This document shows, piece after piece, positions 36,831-49,670 of a DNA stretch of 64,000 nucleotides. The stretch comes from Rattus norvegicus (Eukaryota > Chordata > Mammalia > Rodentia > Muridae): NCBI RefSeq assembly GCF_036323735.1, contig NC_086020.1, positions 89,042,210-89,106,209 on the forward strand, in the 5' to 3' direction. The notes below the pieces were generated by a model, which was not told the DNA's origin, did not search any database, and was given only the letters and a program-made list of their open reading frames with translations. The position numbers and the translations under genes were made by a program. Position 1 is the first letter of the stretch. Every line of letters begins with the position of its first letter.

Positions 36831-38115
36831 TGCCCTTAAGACTTTCATTAGCATAGTATAGCCTGTATATTCACAGAGGTTTGATAGAGAATAAAGAACT
36901 AAATGGGGATGACTAAGCCAAGAGGACCTCACGAGGATGAGAGAATAGACTATATTTTTATGTAAGACAGATGACTCTGGAATAGGATGGTCAAAGGAGT
37001 AGGAAGAAAAAAGAGAACTGTTGGGAAAGGAATATAGGAGAGGGCACAGATCATACTAGGATCATTTCAGGCATCATTTGAAAGTCTACTAATATAAAAG
37101 ATTCCTAAAATATACACATCTATGAAAGTAATCTACAATAAAAAACTAACCTGGTGACAAATTAAAGTGTCCATGGAACCAGAACAAACTCTACACACTC
37201 CTAGAGGACAAATGTAATCATAAACTCAGCTACAAATCCTGAAATCCACAACGGTGACCTGACTGCATAATATGCTGGTGCAGTGATGCCAAAAACAATT
37301 TTGGAGTACCAACTGCTCTCTAATTGGAGATAAGTCTCAATCCATAACTTGAAATCCATACTTGACATTGCTTGTGTGGTTAAGAACCTGTGACTATTAG
37401 GCCAGAGACCAATGAGTAAATTAAATATTATTGCTATGGTATAGAAATATACCAATATAATGAATCATAAGGACAGTTTGCTATACCCATAAATTAGTGT
37501 CTAGGTCAGTCACCATTAGAGAAACTTTCCTGAGTAGCAGATGAGAACTAACACAGAGACCCATAACTGGACAATGTATGGAGCGTGAGAGATTTTGGAA
37601 CAGCCCTCCCATCAGGGATCAGGGTGCTATGTAGAAGTTGAGGTGGAAAGAATCCAAGAGCCTGAAGGGATGGATGATATCAAGGAAACTGTTTTTTACA
37701 CACAACAGGACTGATGAGACATTTGAAGTTACAGAGGCTATGACAGCAGGCACAGGGGCTGCAGTCTCAGTGCTGAGAGTGGGAAATAGACATGAACTTC
37801 TTCCACTGACCACAGAAGTTTTGGCAATTAACAACCACTTACAAAGTGGAATCCAGTATAATCTCATAGGTTCTCTGAACCACATTTAAGTGTAGGCCTT
37901 ATGCTCAGCAATAGACAGCCAATGAAAAACAAAGTCAATGACACTTTAGAAACCTTGTCCCATTTTGATTTATTTGGATACTTTTTCCTTTGCTGGCTTT
38001 TTGAGGGTATATTATTACTCTTTTTGATTTTGTTTTTTAATGGGTTTTACTTTAGTATGTGTTTCTTTTGCTTTTTCTTTTTTTAAAAAATGTGGTTTTT
38101 ATGTTTGTTTATGGC
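36831..38115. other. Unassigned, probably an old rodent repeat
   Basis: An open minus frame at 37455-37201 (84 codons) has hydrophobic ends but matches nothing I know. Phrases such as gctggtgcagtgatgcc and catacttgacattgcttg suggest an old dispersed rodent repeat. No supportable gene. Confidence 0.35.
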
Positions 38116-38127
38116 ACATACACACAT

Positions 38128-38198
<71 letters not shown>

Positions 38199-38203
38199 GA
38201 GAG
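38116..38203. repeat. (CA)n then (GA)n compound microsatellite
   Basis: The same CA-to-GA arrangement as at 11115-11240, but in unrelated flanks. Confidence 0.97.
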
Positions 38204-38514
38204 GGGAGTTCTGTGTGCAGGAGGAGGGGAGGATATGGGATGACTTGGAAAAGACAGAAGCATGATCAGAATATTGTATAAAATATTTATTGAATACAAA
38301 AGAAACAATTGATTCATAACTGACAGTAATCACATGTGTGCCTGTTTTCTGTTACACTGTGACAAAGCCAACTGAGCAGAAGTGACTAACAGAAAATTGA
38401 GGATTGACAAACACTACTGTTAGAAACGTTACTCAGCTTTCATGCAGAGATTTTTATAGTAGCACATTATGATTATTTATTAAAATGATATGATTTAAAT
38501 TTATGAAGGCTAGC

Positions 38515-38945
38515 TTTTTCCATGTGGAGACTTACCACAACTCACACCTACTTTCTGCCTCCCTTCAGCCCCATGTCTCCACAGGAATGTCCCCACCCCA
38601 CCCTCCTCACCCATCCCACCAGACCTCTTCCTGGGGCCCCCAGTCTCTTGAGGGTTACGTGCATCTTCTCAGACTGAACTTAGACCCAGGAGTCTTCTGC
38701 TGTGTATGTGTTGGAGGCCTCATCTCAGCTGGTGTATGCTGCCTGGTTGGTGATCCAGAGTCTGATCCAGGGGTCTTGGTTAATTGAGACTGCTGGTCCT
38801 CCTACAGGGTTGCCCTCCTCCTGAGCTTCCTCAGCTTTTTGCTAATTCGACCAGAGAGGTCAACAGCTTCTGTTCATTCACTGGGTGCAAACATCTGCAT
38901 CTGATTCTTTCAGCTGCTTGTTGGAAAAGCAGTACTATGCTACAG
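38515..38945 (-). mobile_element. Old LINE-1 3' UTR fragment, minus strand
   Basis: Shares gtatgctgcctggttggtg and other tracts with 9737-10660 in the same orientation. Confidence 0.7.
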
Positions 38946-39535
38946 TACTGAAGAATATATAGATTGGTTCAGAGAGATTAGAGATTAGCTGTATTTTTCA
39001 AAAACGTTTCAGGAACTTATTGTTTGAAAGTGTTAGAACATGGTCAAAAGATTGACCATGGTGAACAATGGCTTGGAAAACTGTGAGATAGGCTCTAGGA
39101 CCAAAGGCAGAGAACCTTTTATCTCAGGTTTACCTCATATTGCTATTGGACATGATTTCATGTCTCCTGCCACAAACACTTACATTCAGCTTATAAGACA
39201 TGTTTATTTTTCTTGGATGTCTGATTGTAGCTGTAGAACCCAATCTGTTCAGTATACCCTAAATGTGGATATGTCCTTCTATTTTGTTTTCATACTTTCC
39301 CCGATATAATCTGTAGTACATGCCATTCAATTGCATTTAAATTGGTGTGTCCTGCGAGAGTTCAGGAAAAGGCTGCATTGCTTATTTAGATGTTCTTTAT
39401 TTAAATGTTTTTCTGACCATTTTTTCTGAACTCAAACAACCTTCTTTGGATCATACCTTTCATTGTTACTTTCATGTACAAGATGGACTATAGCTCAGAC
39501 TATAGTCTGCCCCATTTTTGTGGGTTTAAAAAACT
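38946..39535. other. No gene recognised
   Basis: AT-rich DNA with short frames only; nothing supportable. Confidence 0.45.
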
Positions 39536-39895
39536 TATTCACTTTTTACCCCAATATCAGTCCCCACTCCTCTGAGTATCCCCTCACACAGATCTTCCCC
39601 TCACCATTGCCCTTCTCTTCTGAGAATGGGAACACTCCAAATATCATCCCTCCCTCACATCAAGTCACTGCGAGGCTAGGTGCATCTCTCTCACCGAGGT
39701 CAAACTGCCTAGCTAGGAGAATGGAATCCACAGGTAGGCAACAAATTCAGGGAGAGCCCCAGCTCTAGTTGCTGGGGGACCTGCATGAAGACCAAGCTGC
39801 ACCTCTGCTACATATGTATGTGTCAGGGGGATGGGTAGGCTCAGCCCCTGTTTGTGGTTTGGTTGGTACATACCATTCATGTCTATGCAAAGAAA
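39536..39895 (-). mobile_element. Old LINE-1 3' UTR fragment, minus strand
   Basis: Reverse-complement L1 3' UTR features (cctctgctacatatgtatg at 39802) continue directly into a plus-strand L1 segment, making an inverted junction. Confidence 0.6.
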
Positions 39896-40560
39896 ATTTG
39901 AAGAATCAACAAAATCAAAAGCTGTTCTTTGAGAAAAACCAACAAGATACACAAAACTTTAGTCAAACTAAGTAAAGGGCAGAGAAATAATATCCAAATT
40001 AAGAAAATCAGAAATGGAAAGGGAGATACAACAACAGACTCTGAGGAAAGGCAAAGAATCATTAAGTCTTATTTCAAAAGTCTGTACTCAACAAAATTGG
40101 ACAATCTAAATGAAATGAAGAATTTTCTTGATAGATTCCATTTACCAATGTTAAATCCAGATCTGGTAAACAAATTAAACAGTCCTAAAACCCCTAAGTA
40201 AATACAAGCTCTCATTAAAATCTCTCAAACAACAACAACAACAAAGAACAAGCAAAACAACATAAACCAAACTAAATAAAAAACAGCGACAACAACAACA
40301 CCTAAAAAACACAGGGCCAGATGGTTTTAGTGCTGAATTCTACCATACTTTCAAAGAAGAGCTAATACCAGTACTCCTCAAACTTCCACAAAATACAAAC
40401 GGAAAGAACACTGCCACACTCATTCTGTGAGGCCATAGTCACCCTGATACCTAAACTACACAAAGACTCAACAAAGAAAGAGTATTTTAGATTTCCCTTA
40501 TGAAAATTGATGCAAAGATACTCAATAAAATACTTGCCATATTCTTTAGATTCCTTAGAT
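39896..40560 (+). mobile_element. Old LINE-1 ORF2 (RT start) fragment
   Basis: Resembles L1-C 18530-19130: a partial open frame (39929-40201) is followed by a stop and an (ACA)n expansion at about 40226-40300. Confidence 0.8.
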
Positions 40561-40689
40561 TCCAGGTCCAGTAAACAAGGTCTTCATAGGTTGGTTGAAA
40601 AGTTGGCAGAAACTTTCAGGCAGACACAAAAATTTTCATAAATTTTTGTTAGTTTTGTAATATAACTGAAAGTAGTATCTTGTTTTTAA

Positions 40690-40870
40690 AACATTTATTA
40701 TATTTTGTATATAGGTGTTTTCCCTGTTGTCTGTGTGCTGCATACATGCAGTGCCAAAAATTCCGAGAGGGCACTAGATTCCCTGAACTGGAAAGACATA
40801 TGGTTGTGAGATGATGTGTAGGGGCTGGGACTGAACCCAAGTCCTCTCCAAGAAGAGCTAGTTTTCTTTA
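40690..40870 (-). mobile_element. B3/B2-type SINE, minus strand, diverged
   Basis: The body phrase ggggctgggactgaaccca and the tail ccaagaagagctag fit the reverse complement of a B3-type element. Confidence 0.55.
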
Positions 40871-41243
40871 CACTTTAGTGAATGTTTTATATTAAATATT
40901 ACACAAACTTTTTTGTGTATTTCAGAGCATCAAACATCTTATCTTTAAAAGGTTTTAGTGTGTGTATTTGTGTTTGTGCAAGTGTGTGCATGTATGTGTG
41001 AGAAGACATGCATGTGGGTATCCTAAAAGGCCAAAGGAGGACTTTGAATACCAAACATATGGAGATAGAACTAGTTGTTATCTTTCTGAGGTGAATGAGT
41101 TGAACAGAATAATTCTGGTCATTCTCATTCTTGGAAGTTGTTAACATATATAAATACAACCTGTGGAGTGCATTTACAGTTGCTTGTATGTATGTATTTT
41201 TTGAACTGACAGTCACTTCATATTGGATAATTAACTTGGGTGG

Positions 41244-41248
<5 letters not shown>

Positions 41249-41286
<38 letters not shown>
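41249..41286. repeat. (CT)n microsatellite
   Basis: Nineteen uninterrupted CT units. Confidence 0.97.
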
Positions 41287-41289
<3 letters not shown>

Positions 41290-42148
41290 TGTTAATTGAT
41301 TGTATTCATTTAGGCAACAATAAAAGATAAATAGAAAAAAACCAAGGAGTTTGAGAGAAAGTAGATGAGGAATGGCAGTGGCATAATTATATTTGACTTA
41401 AAATAATATCTGAACAACCTAAAACAAGAATACCATCATCAACCAAACCCCAAAACAATGGTGAGTCATGCCTGCAGCTCTCATCATTTTCTTTTGGTGC
41501 TATGATATCCAAAGAATTTAGTGTTGCTCCAGAGAAACATCAGTAAGAGAAGGGTCTTGCCCTTTCTAAAAGGTAAAAGTTACAAAACACTTTAAATATT
41601 CATGACAGCGAAGAGCAGCACTAAAATGAATGTCTTAGACACATACATATAAACAAAATGAGATCTAAGATGAAACAGTAAAATACAAATGAAGAAGCAT
41701 TTTCCTGCTTTGGAGAACACAAGAAAATGTGATGTTCTCAACATGTAAGTGCACGAATAGTGAAGGCAAAATTGTTGGCTGTTCTTCTATGTAGCTAAAT
41801 GGGGTTAGGGGGTTGAGATAGGAAGCAAATCTCACATATGTGTTATATTTTAAGTAGATATGTTAACTTACTATATAACTACTATTTAACTGACAATGCC
41901 TCAAAATAAAAGGATTTACTGCAAAACAATCTGAGAATACAATATTTTCTTTTGAAACTAAGCAATTTTCAAGGTATTACATTGAACCCAAAACTGAAAG
42001 AAAACGAAATTTTATTAACTGATTATAAGTGTTGGTTTAATGATGACCATGAGTAGAGTATGCAAAATTTTATTAGAAAACTGTTTTTTCTTTCTCCATA
42101 AGCTCTGCTTACAACTGCTGCCAATAATTTTGTAATGAATCTATTTAC
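41287..42148. other. No gene recognised; likely intron of Slc7a12-like copy 2
   Basis: AT-rich DNA lying directly downstream (minus strand) of the copy 2 donor site; no further exon is visible here. Confidence 0.45.
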
Positions 42149-42795
42149 CTGCTATGTTAGTTGGGAGCACTAAATCTTCCTATAAATAAAACCCTTGGAG
42201 AATGGCATCTGTAATCTGTGAGTCATTAGGAATTTCAGGGTCCAAAGCATTCTCAAACTTGGACACATTCTCTTTTCCCAATAACTAACAGCACAACTCC
42301 AGTTAGAGAAATGAGACAAAGAACACTCATCTTCATCAGACTGCTGATAGTAGGAAACCAAGCCATTGTTTTCATCCCTCAAGCATTGAGAATTCTGAAT
42401 AATCACAAAATAGACAAAGCCAGGAATTTCTTTGGTAGTTTTGGAGCTGGGCATCCAGAATAGATTGGTTGGATTATATAACTGTTAGTAACTTTTGAGC
42501 TTCCATTCCTAAAAGAATAAGCAAAATGTTTTATCAAAAGATTGAAAAAAGCAGCAGGCAATTCATAAGGTCTTTTGAGGAAATAGGGTGCTAAACTCAC
42601 AGGGTAGGTGATTACTAGCTCTGCAAAACAGAGAACATTCATCATGCTTAGCTGAGAATAACCTGCACAAATACTCAGAGAAGCAGATGTTCAGTCATGA
42701 GTATTTTAATACTCCTTTAGGAGGTACCCAAATCTCAGCTTCTATGGTGACACTAATTTTAAACATGTTTCCATGAAAGAATCCAATTGTTTTCA
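42149..42795 (-). pseudogene. Slc7a12-like: Slc7a12-like first coding exon, copy 2 (decayed)
   Basis: The minus strand aligns along the full exon of copy 1 (8836-9502), but the frame is split into pieces such as 42645-42403 (A-E-L-V-I-T-Y-P-V-S, then L-P-K-K-F-L-A-L) and the segments below it. The stretch that holds the ATG in copy 1 is deleted here (around 42795-42800). The exon end retains CAG|GTAAAT at 42149, so the donor is still GT. No LTR is present at the position where copy 3 has one. The exon blocks at 24661 and 22262 probably belong to it, giving a dead gene of about 20 kb. Confidence 0.8.
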
Positions 42796-42991
42796 AGTTT
42801 TGCCCTTTTCTGTTGTTTACCCTCAAGAATTATTTAAAAATTTGATGTAAGTTGCGAATTTTTTTGACATTTCCAACCTAATGTTTCTCTTTTATGATCT
42901 TAGTATAAATATCTTTGTTAAACTTAAACTTGCTTTACTGAATTATTAGCTGATGACTTTTACCAAGAACTTTTGATCTCTTCAGAAGACC

Positions 42992-42996
<5 letters not shown>

Positions 42997-43057
<61 letters not shown>
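42997..43057. repeat. (TA)n microsatellite
   Basis: About 30 TA units. Confidence 0.97.
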
Positions 43058-43060
<3 letters not shown>

Positions 43061-43925
43061 ACCAAGTTTGCCACTGGAAATTTGGAAATTAGTATTCTAA
43101 ATTCTAAATAAAATTATTCCACTTTAGCAGTTCAAGAGTGTACTCACTTAACTGACAGGTAATCATTTGTAGATTCATGCCATGATGCAAAATTATAGTT
43201 TAACCAGAAGAATTTAGACTTTGGCTTTCAATGAATCAAGATGTGAGTCTTGTGTTTGTTCCTTTGCAGGTGCATGCCTCTTGACACTTGTACTTCTTTA
43301 AAATATAATTCTTTATCCATGTAGTGAAGATAAATTTTTATTTGTATATATTGCTTCTATGGAAGTGAATAAAATGACAAGTGAAATATGTAAAACTTAA
43401 TCTAGTTCTTATTTTCATTTCATTTTATTTTATTTTTTTGTTTTCACTACAACCCAACAACAGTTTCTTCTCTGTTTACAACTCCCACTCCTATCCCACC
43501 TTAGGATAGGAGGTGTACCCCTTCTCCTTTTCTCTTCAGAAAAGAGGAGACCTCTGAGGAGTAATGACAGAACATGAAATAAGAAACAATAAGACTAATT
43601 GCAAAACCTTGTATCAAGGCTGGGAGAGGCAACCCAGTAGGAGGAAACATGTCCCAGCAGACTAAAGAGTCAGAGACACCCCACTGCTAGGGGTCCTACA
43701 ACATCAAGCTAGCAACCATAATATATACGCAGAGGGCCTATCACAGAACCATGCAGGTTTCCTAATTGTCCCTTCAGTCTCTGGGAGTCCCTATGAGCCT
43801 CACATAATTGACATATGTGGGCTGATTTCCTCAACTCCTCTAGCTTTTACATTTATTCTTTCCCTTTCCTATATGGTTCCCTGAGCTCGAAGGGGAGGGA
43901 CACAGTGGAATACTCCAATTTGAGT
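43058..43925. other. Unassigned; possible old repeat at about 43430-43815
   Basis: The T-rich start at 43425-43445 and the body (ctctgggagtccctatgagc) resemble an old minus-strand L1 or LTR fragment, but I cannot assign it. Confidence 0.35.
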
Positions 43926-43927
43926 TT

Positions 43928-43962
<35 letters not shown>

Positions 43963-43972
43963 CTCTTTATTT
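43926..43972. repeat. (TTTC)n microsatellite
   Basis: About eleven TTTC units with one CTC interruption. Confidence 0.95.
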
Positions 43973-44099
43973 CTTTCTCATTTCTGCACATGTAGCAAAA
44001 GCTTGTTCAATAGTTTATATTTCATCTTATGAAACTTATTTTTCTATTTTCCATCCAGTGCATTTTGTACATTTTCTTAAAAAACAATTTTTTGGATAG

Positions 44100-44570
44100 T
44101 TTATGTATTTACATTTCAAATGTTATCTCCTTTCCCAGATTTCCCCTCTAACATCCCTCATCACCCTGATTCTATGAGGATGTTCCCTTTGATATCATTG
44201 ACACCCTGGCATTCTCCTACACTAGGGAAAACAGCCTTCACAGAACCAACAGCCTCTCCTCCCATTGATGCCCAACAAAAGGCCATCCTCTGCTACATAT
44301 GCAGCTGGAGTTCATGAGTTGCTCCATGTGTACTCTTTGGATGGTGGTTAAGTCCCTGGGAGCTCTGGGGTATCTTGATGGTTGATATTGTTGTTCCTCC
44401 GTTGGGGTTTCAATCCCCTTCAGCTCCTTTATTCCTTTCTCTAGCTCCTCTACTGGGGAACTGTTCTCAGCCCAATGGTTGGCTGCAAGCATCCACCATT
44501 GTATTTGTCAGGCTGTGGCAGAGCCTTTCAGGAGACAGCTATATCAGGGTCCTGTTATACAAAGAATTGT
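44100..44570 (-). mobile_element. LINE-1 3' UTR fragment, minus strand
   Basis: Same layout as 25845-26400: tttacatttcaaatgttatc, cctctgctacatatgcagct and caggagacagctatatcagg. Confidence 0.8.
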
Positions 44571-44585
44571 AAAAGTTAGACTCCA

Positions 44586-45058
44586 GTGAATCAAATAACC
44601 CTACAAAAATGGGGTACAGAGCTAAACAAAAAGTTCCAAACTGAGAAATATGGAAAGACCATGAAGCACCCAAAGAAATGTTCAACATGCTTAGTCATCA
44701 GGGAAATGCAATTCAAAACAACCCTGAAATTCTACTTCAAACCAGTCAGGATGATTAAGATCAAAAACTCAGGTGATAACAGATGTTGGTGAAGATGTGG
44801 AGAAACAGTAAAACTTCTTCATTGTTGGTGGGATTGCAAGCTGGTACAACCACTCTGGAAATCAGTGTTGAGGTTCCTCAGAAAATTGGACAGAGTACTA
44901 TGTGAGGACCCAGCTATACCACTCCTGGGCATATGCCCAAAAGATGATCCAACATATAACAAATACACATGTTCTTCTATGTTCATAGCAGCCTTATATA
45001 TAATAGCCAGAAGCTGGAAACAAGCCAGATGCCTCTCAGTAGGTATAAAAAGATTGTA
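44586..45058 (+). mobile_element. Old LINE-1 ORF2 C-terminal fragment
   Basis: Two open pieces (44586-44792, 44865-45059) encode the ORF2 region from K-W-G-T-E-L-N to I-A-R-S-W-K, diverged from L1-C. Confidence 0.82.
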
Positions 45059-45318
45059 AGAATCTCTTTTATTCTACTGGATCACCACACACTAAATCTG
45101 GACTTCAATAACAAAAACAACAATAAAAACTACCCAACAGAAAGTCCACACACAAATGGAAACTGAACAACTCTCTCTCCAATGATAACTTTGTCATGGA
45201 AGAAATAAAGAAACTGAAGACTTTCTAGAATTCAAAGAAAATGAAGGCATAATACTCAAACATATGACACAATGAAAGTAGTGTTAAGTGGAAAATTAAT
45301 AGCACTAAGTGCCTTCAT
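45059..45318 (+). mobile_element. Old LINE-1 (L1-G), part before the nested L1-F
   Basis: Resembles the end of the endonuclease region and start of the RT region (compare L1-C 18130-18390). It is interrupted at 45330 by L1-F and continues at 46500. Confidence 0.78.
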
Positions 45319-45330
45319 AAAGAAATTGGA
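45319..45330. repeat. Left target-site duplication of L1-F
   Basis: aaagaaattgga, repeated at 46488-46499 after the A tail. Confidence 0.88.
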
Positions 45331-45766
45331 CTGGCGAGGATGTGGAGAAAGAGGAACACTCCTCCATTGTTGGTGGGATTGCAGACTGGTAAAACCATTC
45401 TGGAAATCAGTCTGGAGGTTCCTCAGAAAATTGGACATTGAACTGCCTGAGGATCCAGCTATACCTCTCTTGGGCATATACCCAAAAGATGCCTCAACAT
45501 ATACAAGAGACACGTGCTCCACTATGTTCATCGCAGCCTTATTTATAATAGCCAGAAAATGGAAAGAACCCAGATGCCCTTCAACAGAGGAATGGATACA
45601 GAAAATGTGGTACATCTACACAATGGAATATTACTCAGCTATCAAGAACAACGAGTTTATGAAATTCATAGGCAAATGGTTGGAACTGGAAAATATCATC
45701 CTGAGTGAGCTAACCCAATCACAGAAAGACATACATGGTATGCACTCATTGATAAGTGGCTATTAG
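45331..45766 (+). pseudogene. L1-F ORF2p C-terminal fragment
   Basis: About 144 codons of the ORF2 C-terminus to the TAG at 45764-45766, undamaged but without its upstream domains. The frame happens to stay open back into the host L1 to 45272, so a longer open frame here is a junction artefact. Confidence 0.9.
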
Positions 45767-46487
45767 CCCAAATGCTTGAATTACCCTAGATCCCTAGAAC
45801 AAACGAAACTCAAGACGGATGATCAAAATGTGAATGCTTCACTCCTTCTTTAAATGAGGAAAAAGAATACCCTTGGCAGGGAAGGGAGAGGCAAAGATTA
45901 AAACAGAGACTGAAGGAACACCCATTCAGAGCCTGCCCCACATGTGGCCCATACATATACAGCCACCCAATTAGACAAGATGGATGAAGCAAAGAAGTGC
46001 AGGCCGACAGGAGCCGGATGTAGATGCTCCTGAGAGACACAGCCAGAATACAGCAAATACAGAGGCAAATGCCAGCAGCAAACCACTGAACTGAGAATAG
46101 GTCCCCTATTGAAGGAATCAGAGAAAGAACTGGAAGAGCTTGAAGGGGCTCGAGACCCCAAAAGTACAACAATGCCAAGCAACCAGAGCTTCCAGGGACT
46201 AAGCCACTACTTAAAGACAATACATGGACTGACCCTGGACTCTGACCCCATAGGTAGCAATGAATATCCTAGTAAGAGCGCCAGTGGAAGGGGAAGCCCT
46301 GGGTCCTGCTAAGACTGAACCCCCAGTGAACTAGTCTATGGGGGGAGGGCGGCAATGGGGGGAGGGTTGGGAGGGGAACACCCATAAGGAAGGGGAGGGG
46401 GGAGGGGGATGTTTGCCCGGAAACCGGGAAAGGGAATAACACTCGAAATGTATATAAGAAATACTCAAGTTAATAAAAAAAAAAAAA
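45331..46487 (+). mobile_element. Young 5'-truncated LINE-1 (L1-F)
   Basis: It starts within the Cys-rich end of ORF2 and runs to the 3' UTR purine block (46340-46412) and an A tail. It is almost identical to L1-A and carries a few private changes, such as a missing C near 46026. It is nested in old L1-G with a 12-bp TSD. Confidence 0.95.
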
Positions 46488-46499
46488 AAAGAAATTGGA
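46488..46499. repeat. Right target-site duplication of L1-F
   Basis: aaagaaattgga; see 45319-45330. The first A bases merge with the A tail. Confidence 0.88.
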
Positions 46500-47735
46500 G
46501 AGATCCTATACTAGCAACTTAACAGCACACCTGAAAAGTATAAAAAGAAGCTAACAAACTCAAGAGGATTAGACAGCAGCAAATAGTAAAAATGAGTGCT
46601 GAAATTACCCAATTGGAAACACAGAGAACAATACAAAGAATCAACAAAACCAAGAGCTGGTAATTTGAAATTAAAAACCAACAAGATAGATAATCCCTTA
46701 GACCAACTAACTAAAAGGCACACAGATAGCATCCAACTTAACAAAATGTGATATGAAAAAGGAGACATAGCAAAAGAAACAGGATATTCAGAAAATCATC
46801 AGATATTACTACAAAAGTCTACGCTTAGCAAAACTTGAAAATCTGGGTGAAATGAATGAATTATTTTACACATACCACATACCAAAGTCAAATCATGATA
46901 AGGTAAACTTTTTAAACAGTTCCATACCTCCTACAGAAGTAGAAGGAGTCATTTAAAACTCCCCTACCCCCAACAAAAACAAAACAGGGCCAGATTGTTT
47001 CAATTCAGAATTCTACCAGATTTTCGAAGAAGAGCTAATATCAATACTTCTCAAATTATTTCACAAAATGGAAACAGAAGGATCATTCTATTCATTCTAT
47101 GAGGCCATAGTTAACTTTGATATCTAAACTACACAAAGACCCAACAAAGAAGGAGAACCTTTGAATAATTTCATTTATGTTCATAGATGCAAAGATACTC
47201 AGTAAGAGTATTGCAAACCACAACCAAGAACACATCAAAAACATCATTCCCCACGACATAGTAGGCTTTATACCAGGAATGCACAGACAGTTCAATATAC
47301 AAAACTCCAGCAATGTAACCCACTGTATAAACAAACTCAAAGGAAAAAACATAATCAGCTCAATAGATGCTAAAAAAGCCTTTGACAAATTCCAAAATCT
47401 TTTCATGTTAAACATCTGAGAGACCAGGAGTTCAAGACTCATACCTAAATATAATACAAGCAATATGCAGCACATCAGTAGTATCTATTCAATAAAATAC
47501 TTGAAATTTTAGCTACAAGGAAGGACAACAAAAGGACATCAAGAGGATACACATTGTAAAGGATGAAGTCAAAGTATCATTATTCTCCAATGATATGATA
47601 TTATACATTATGGATTCCCAAAGTTCTACCAGATAACTCTTACAGCACCTAGAAAATTTTAGCCAAATGGCTGGAAATAAAAATAACTCCAAAAAATCAT
47701 TAATCTTCCTTAGAATCCACACTTAGATGGGGGAA
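46500..47735 (+). mobile_element. Old LINE-1 (L1-G), continuation after L1-F
   Basis: Diverged RT region: a recognisable piece at 47177-47419 (F-I-P-G-M, then S-I-D-A-K-K-A-F-D-K), a disrupted equivalent of the F-A-D-D block near 47585, and many stops. Confidence 0.82.
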
Positions 47736-48430
47736 CAAAATAATCATGTAAGGTGGAGGCAGGGAGAGATATGCATGGGAGAGTAGAGGGAGAGGGGAAA
47801 AAGGTAGGTAGGATTAGGTATGGGTGGAGACAGAAGGAAAGCCCAGATGGCCAGGAGAATGAATGGAATTATGAAGCTGCCAGGGATGGAGGGTATAGGG
47901 GAACCCTCCAGAAAGACTCAGAGACCTGGGATTAGGGGAGCTGTCAGGATTCAATGTGGGTGACCTTAGCCAAAATGCCTAACACTGGTGATATGGCACC
48001 TGAAAAGAAAACCTCCAGTAGTTAGACAGGGCCCCAGTGAAGGGGTTGGAACAACAATCGCCTTCAAATTTTAATCCAAAATTGTTTCTGTCTAAAATAA
48101 ATGAGGGGACAAAAGTGGATCAGTGAATGAATGAGTAACTGACCAGTGACAGGCACAACTTGGGATCCATCCCATGTGAAGGCACCAAACCCTTACACTG
48201 TTACTCATGTATTTTGTGCTTGCACATAGGAGTCTATCATGACTCTCCTGTGAGAGGCTCTACCAGCAGCTGACTGAGACAGATGCAGATATCCACTGAC
48301 AAGCATTTGATTGAGGTTGGGGATCCCTATGGAAGAGTTAGGGGAAGAGTTGGGGAGCCCTTTGAAGGACTGAAGGATATGAACGGGATGGCAACCCCAT
48401 AGGAAAACCAACAGTGTTAACTAATCTGGA
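47736..48430 (+). mobile_element. Old LINE-1 3' UTR, plus strand
   Basis: G/A-rich start (47745-47830), then accagcagctgactgagaca and related tracts whose reverse complement occurs at 10150-10200 and 38910. It probably belongs to an older L1 than L1-G. Confidence 0.6.
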
Positions 48431-49400
48431 TGCCTGGAAGCTCCCAGAGACAAAACTGTAGGTTGATGTCTTTATGCAGAAAGGCTAGAATGAGGCCTGT
48501 CATTGGATGAGAAGAAAGAATGGGTAGGAACAGAGTTTTAGAAAGACAATGAGTTGGAGAGAGGGGATGGAACTGGGAGAACATGGCAGCAGATATTAAG
48601 ATTCTTTTCTGTGTATAGATTCAGGTTGTTGTGAACATTTTTAAGGATGGGTGTGTACAGAATTTTGTGCTGTCTAGATGGGCAAATTATATCATATCAA
48701 TTTGATCAGAGGTTTTTGTGTGGTGTGTTCTTTCATGTGGTGACTTAACTGAGTTCAAGAGAAGGTGTGGTGATGGGATGCACCAATCCTGCCACAAAAT
48801 TGGGATGTGAATGGCTAGCATGGTAACAACCCACCAAGGGAACTGTGAGTGAAAGCAGCATGGCAAGATGCCTTGCTGGAACAGCCTGTAGACCTCCTGG
48901 GTCAGAGACTACTTGGGGGCAGTGTGGAGCTGCTGAGATAAGGATACCTTGCAATGCTATATGGCCCCATGGATGCCAGTGCTAGCACAGGATAAAAGGT
49001 TAGCAGTTTTTTAATATTTACTGCAACAAGTGGCAAACCAACATGTTAGGCAAGAGTCCACTAAATATTGAAGTTTTTCAGCCTGAGAAAGTTTTATTTT
49101 CTAAGTAAGTGGGAGCCAGGGCCATGTTGAGTCACATAATGTTAAACAAAAGAAACACAGAGGCACTCTGCTAGCAGGCTCAGGTCACCTGCTGGGAAAA
49201 GTGCAGGCTGATTCTAGCCATAGAGAGCTAAAAAATGGAGGTTGCCTGCTTCCTTAACACATGTTGATTAGAGTACAATTTATTAAAAAGACTTGTTTAT
49301 TTGTTTTTAAATAGACTTGTATACAGAGTTTGTCTAAATCACCTGGGGGAGTTTTGTCCACGATTTGGAACTAGGTAGAAATAAATAGTCTGGCAATGTA
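48431..49400. other. Unassigned repeat, related to 59936-60525
   Basis: It starts with gttgatgtctttatgcag and runs through gagggg and purine-rich DNA to a block with cagatattaagattc. The insert upstream of Slc7a12-like copy 3 starts with ttgatgtctatatgcag and follows a similar course. It is probably a dispersed rodent LTR-like repeat of unknown family. Confidence 0.45.
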
Positions 49401-49429
49401 CCCAAATTGATCATTTCAGATGATCTTTT

Positions 49430-49670
49430 AGACAAGTTCTTAGATTTGTTTTGCAAGTATCTTATGGAGAAATTTTCCATATACGTTCATAAGAGAAATT
49501 ACTCTGGAATTTACTCTCTCGATTTTTGGGAGGAGAACATTTTGCAGTTTGGGTATCATGGTAACTGTAGCCTCATAAAATGAATTTGGCAATGTTCCTT
49601 CTGTTTCTATTTTGTGGAATAATTTGAGGAGGATTGACATTAACTCTTGTTTGAAAGTCTAGTAAAATTC
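49430..49670 (-). mobile_element. Old LINE-1 ORF2 RT fragment, minus strand
   Basis: Encodes L-F-H-K-I-E-T-E-G and N-S-F-Y-E-A-T-V-T-M-I-P-K on the minus strand, an RT block of L1. Confidence 0.78.

Noticed and set aside
45272..45330. 164-codon frame spanning an L1/L1 junction, as a possible new fusion protein
   Set aside because: The first 20 codons come from decayed L1-G and the rest from the L1-F ORF2 end; it is open by chance at the insertion point.
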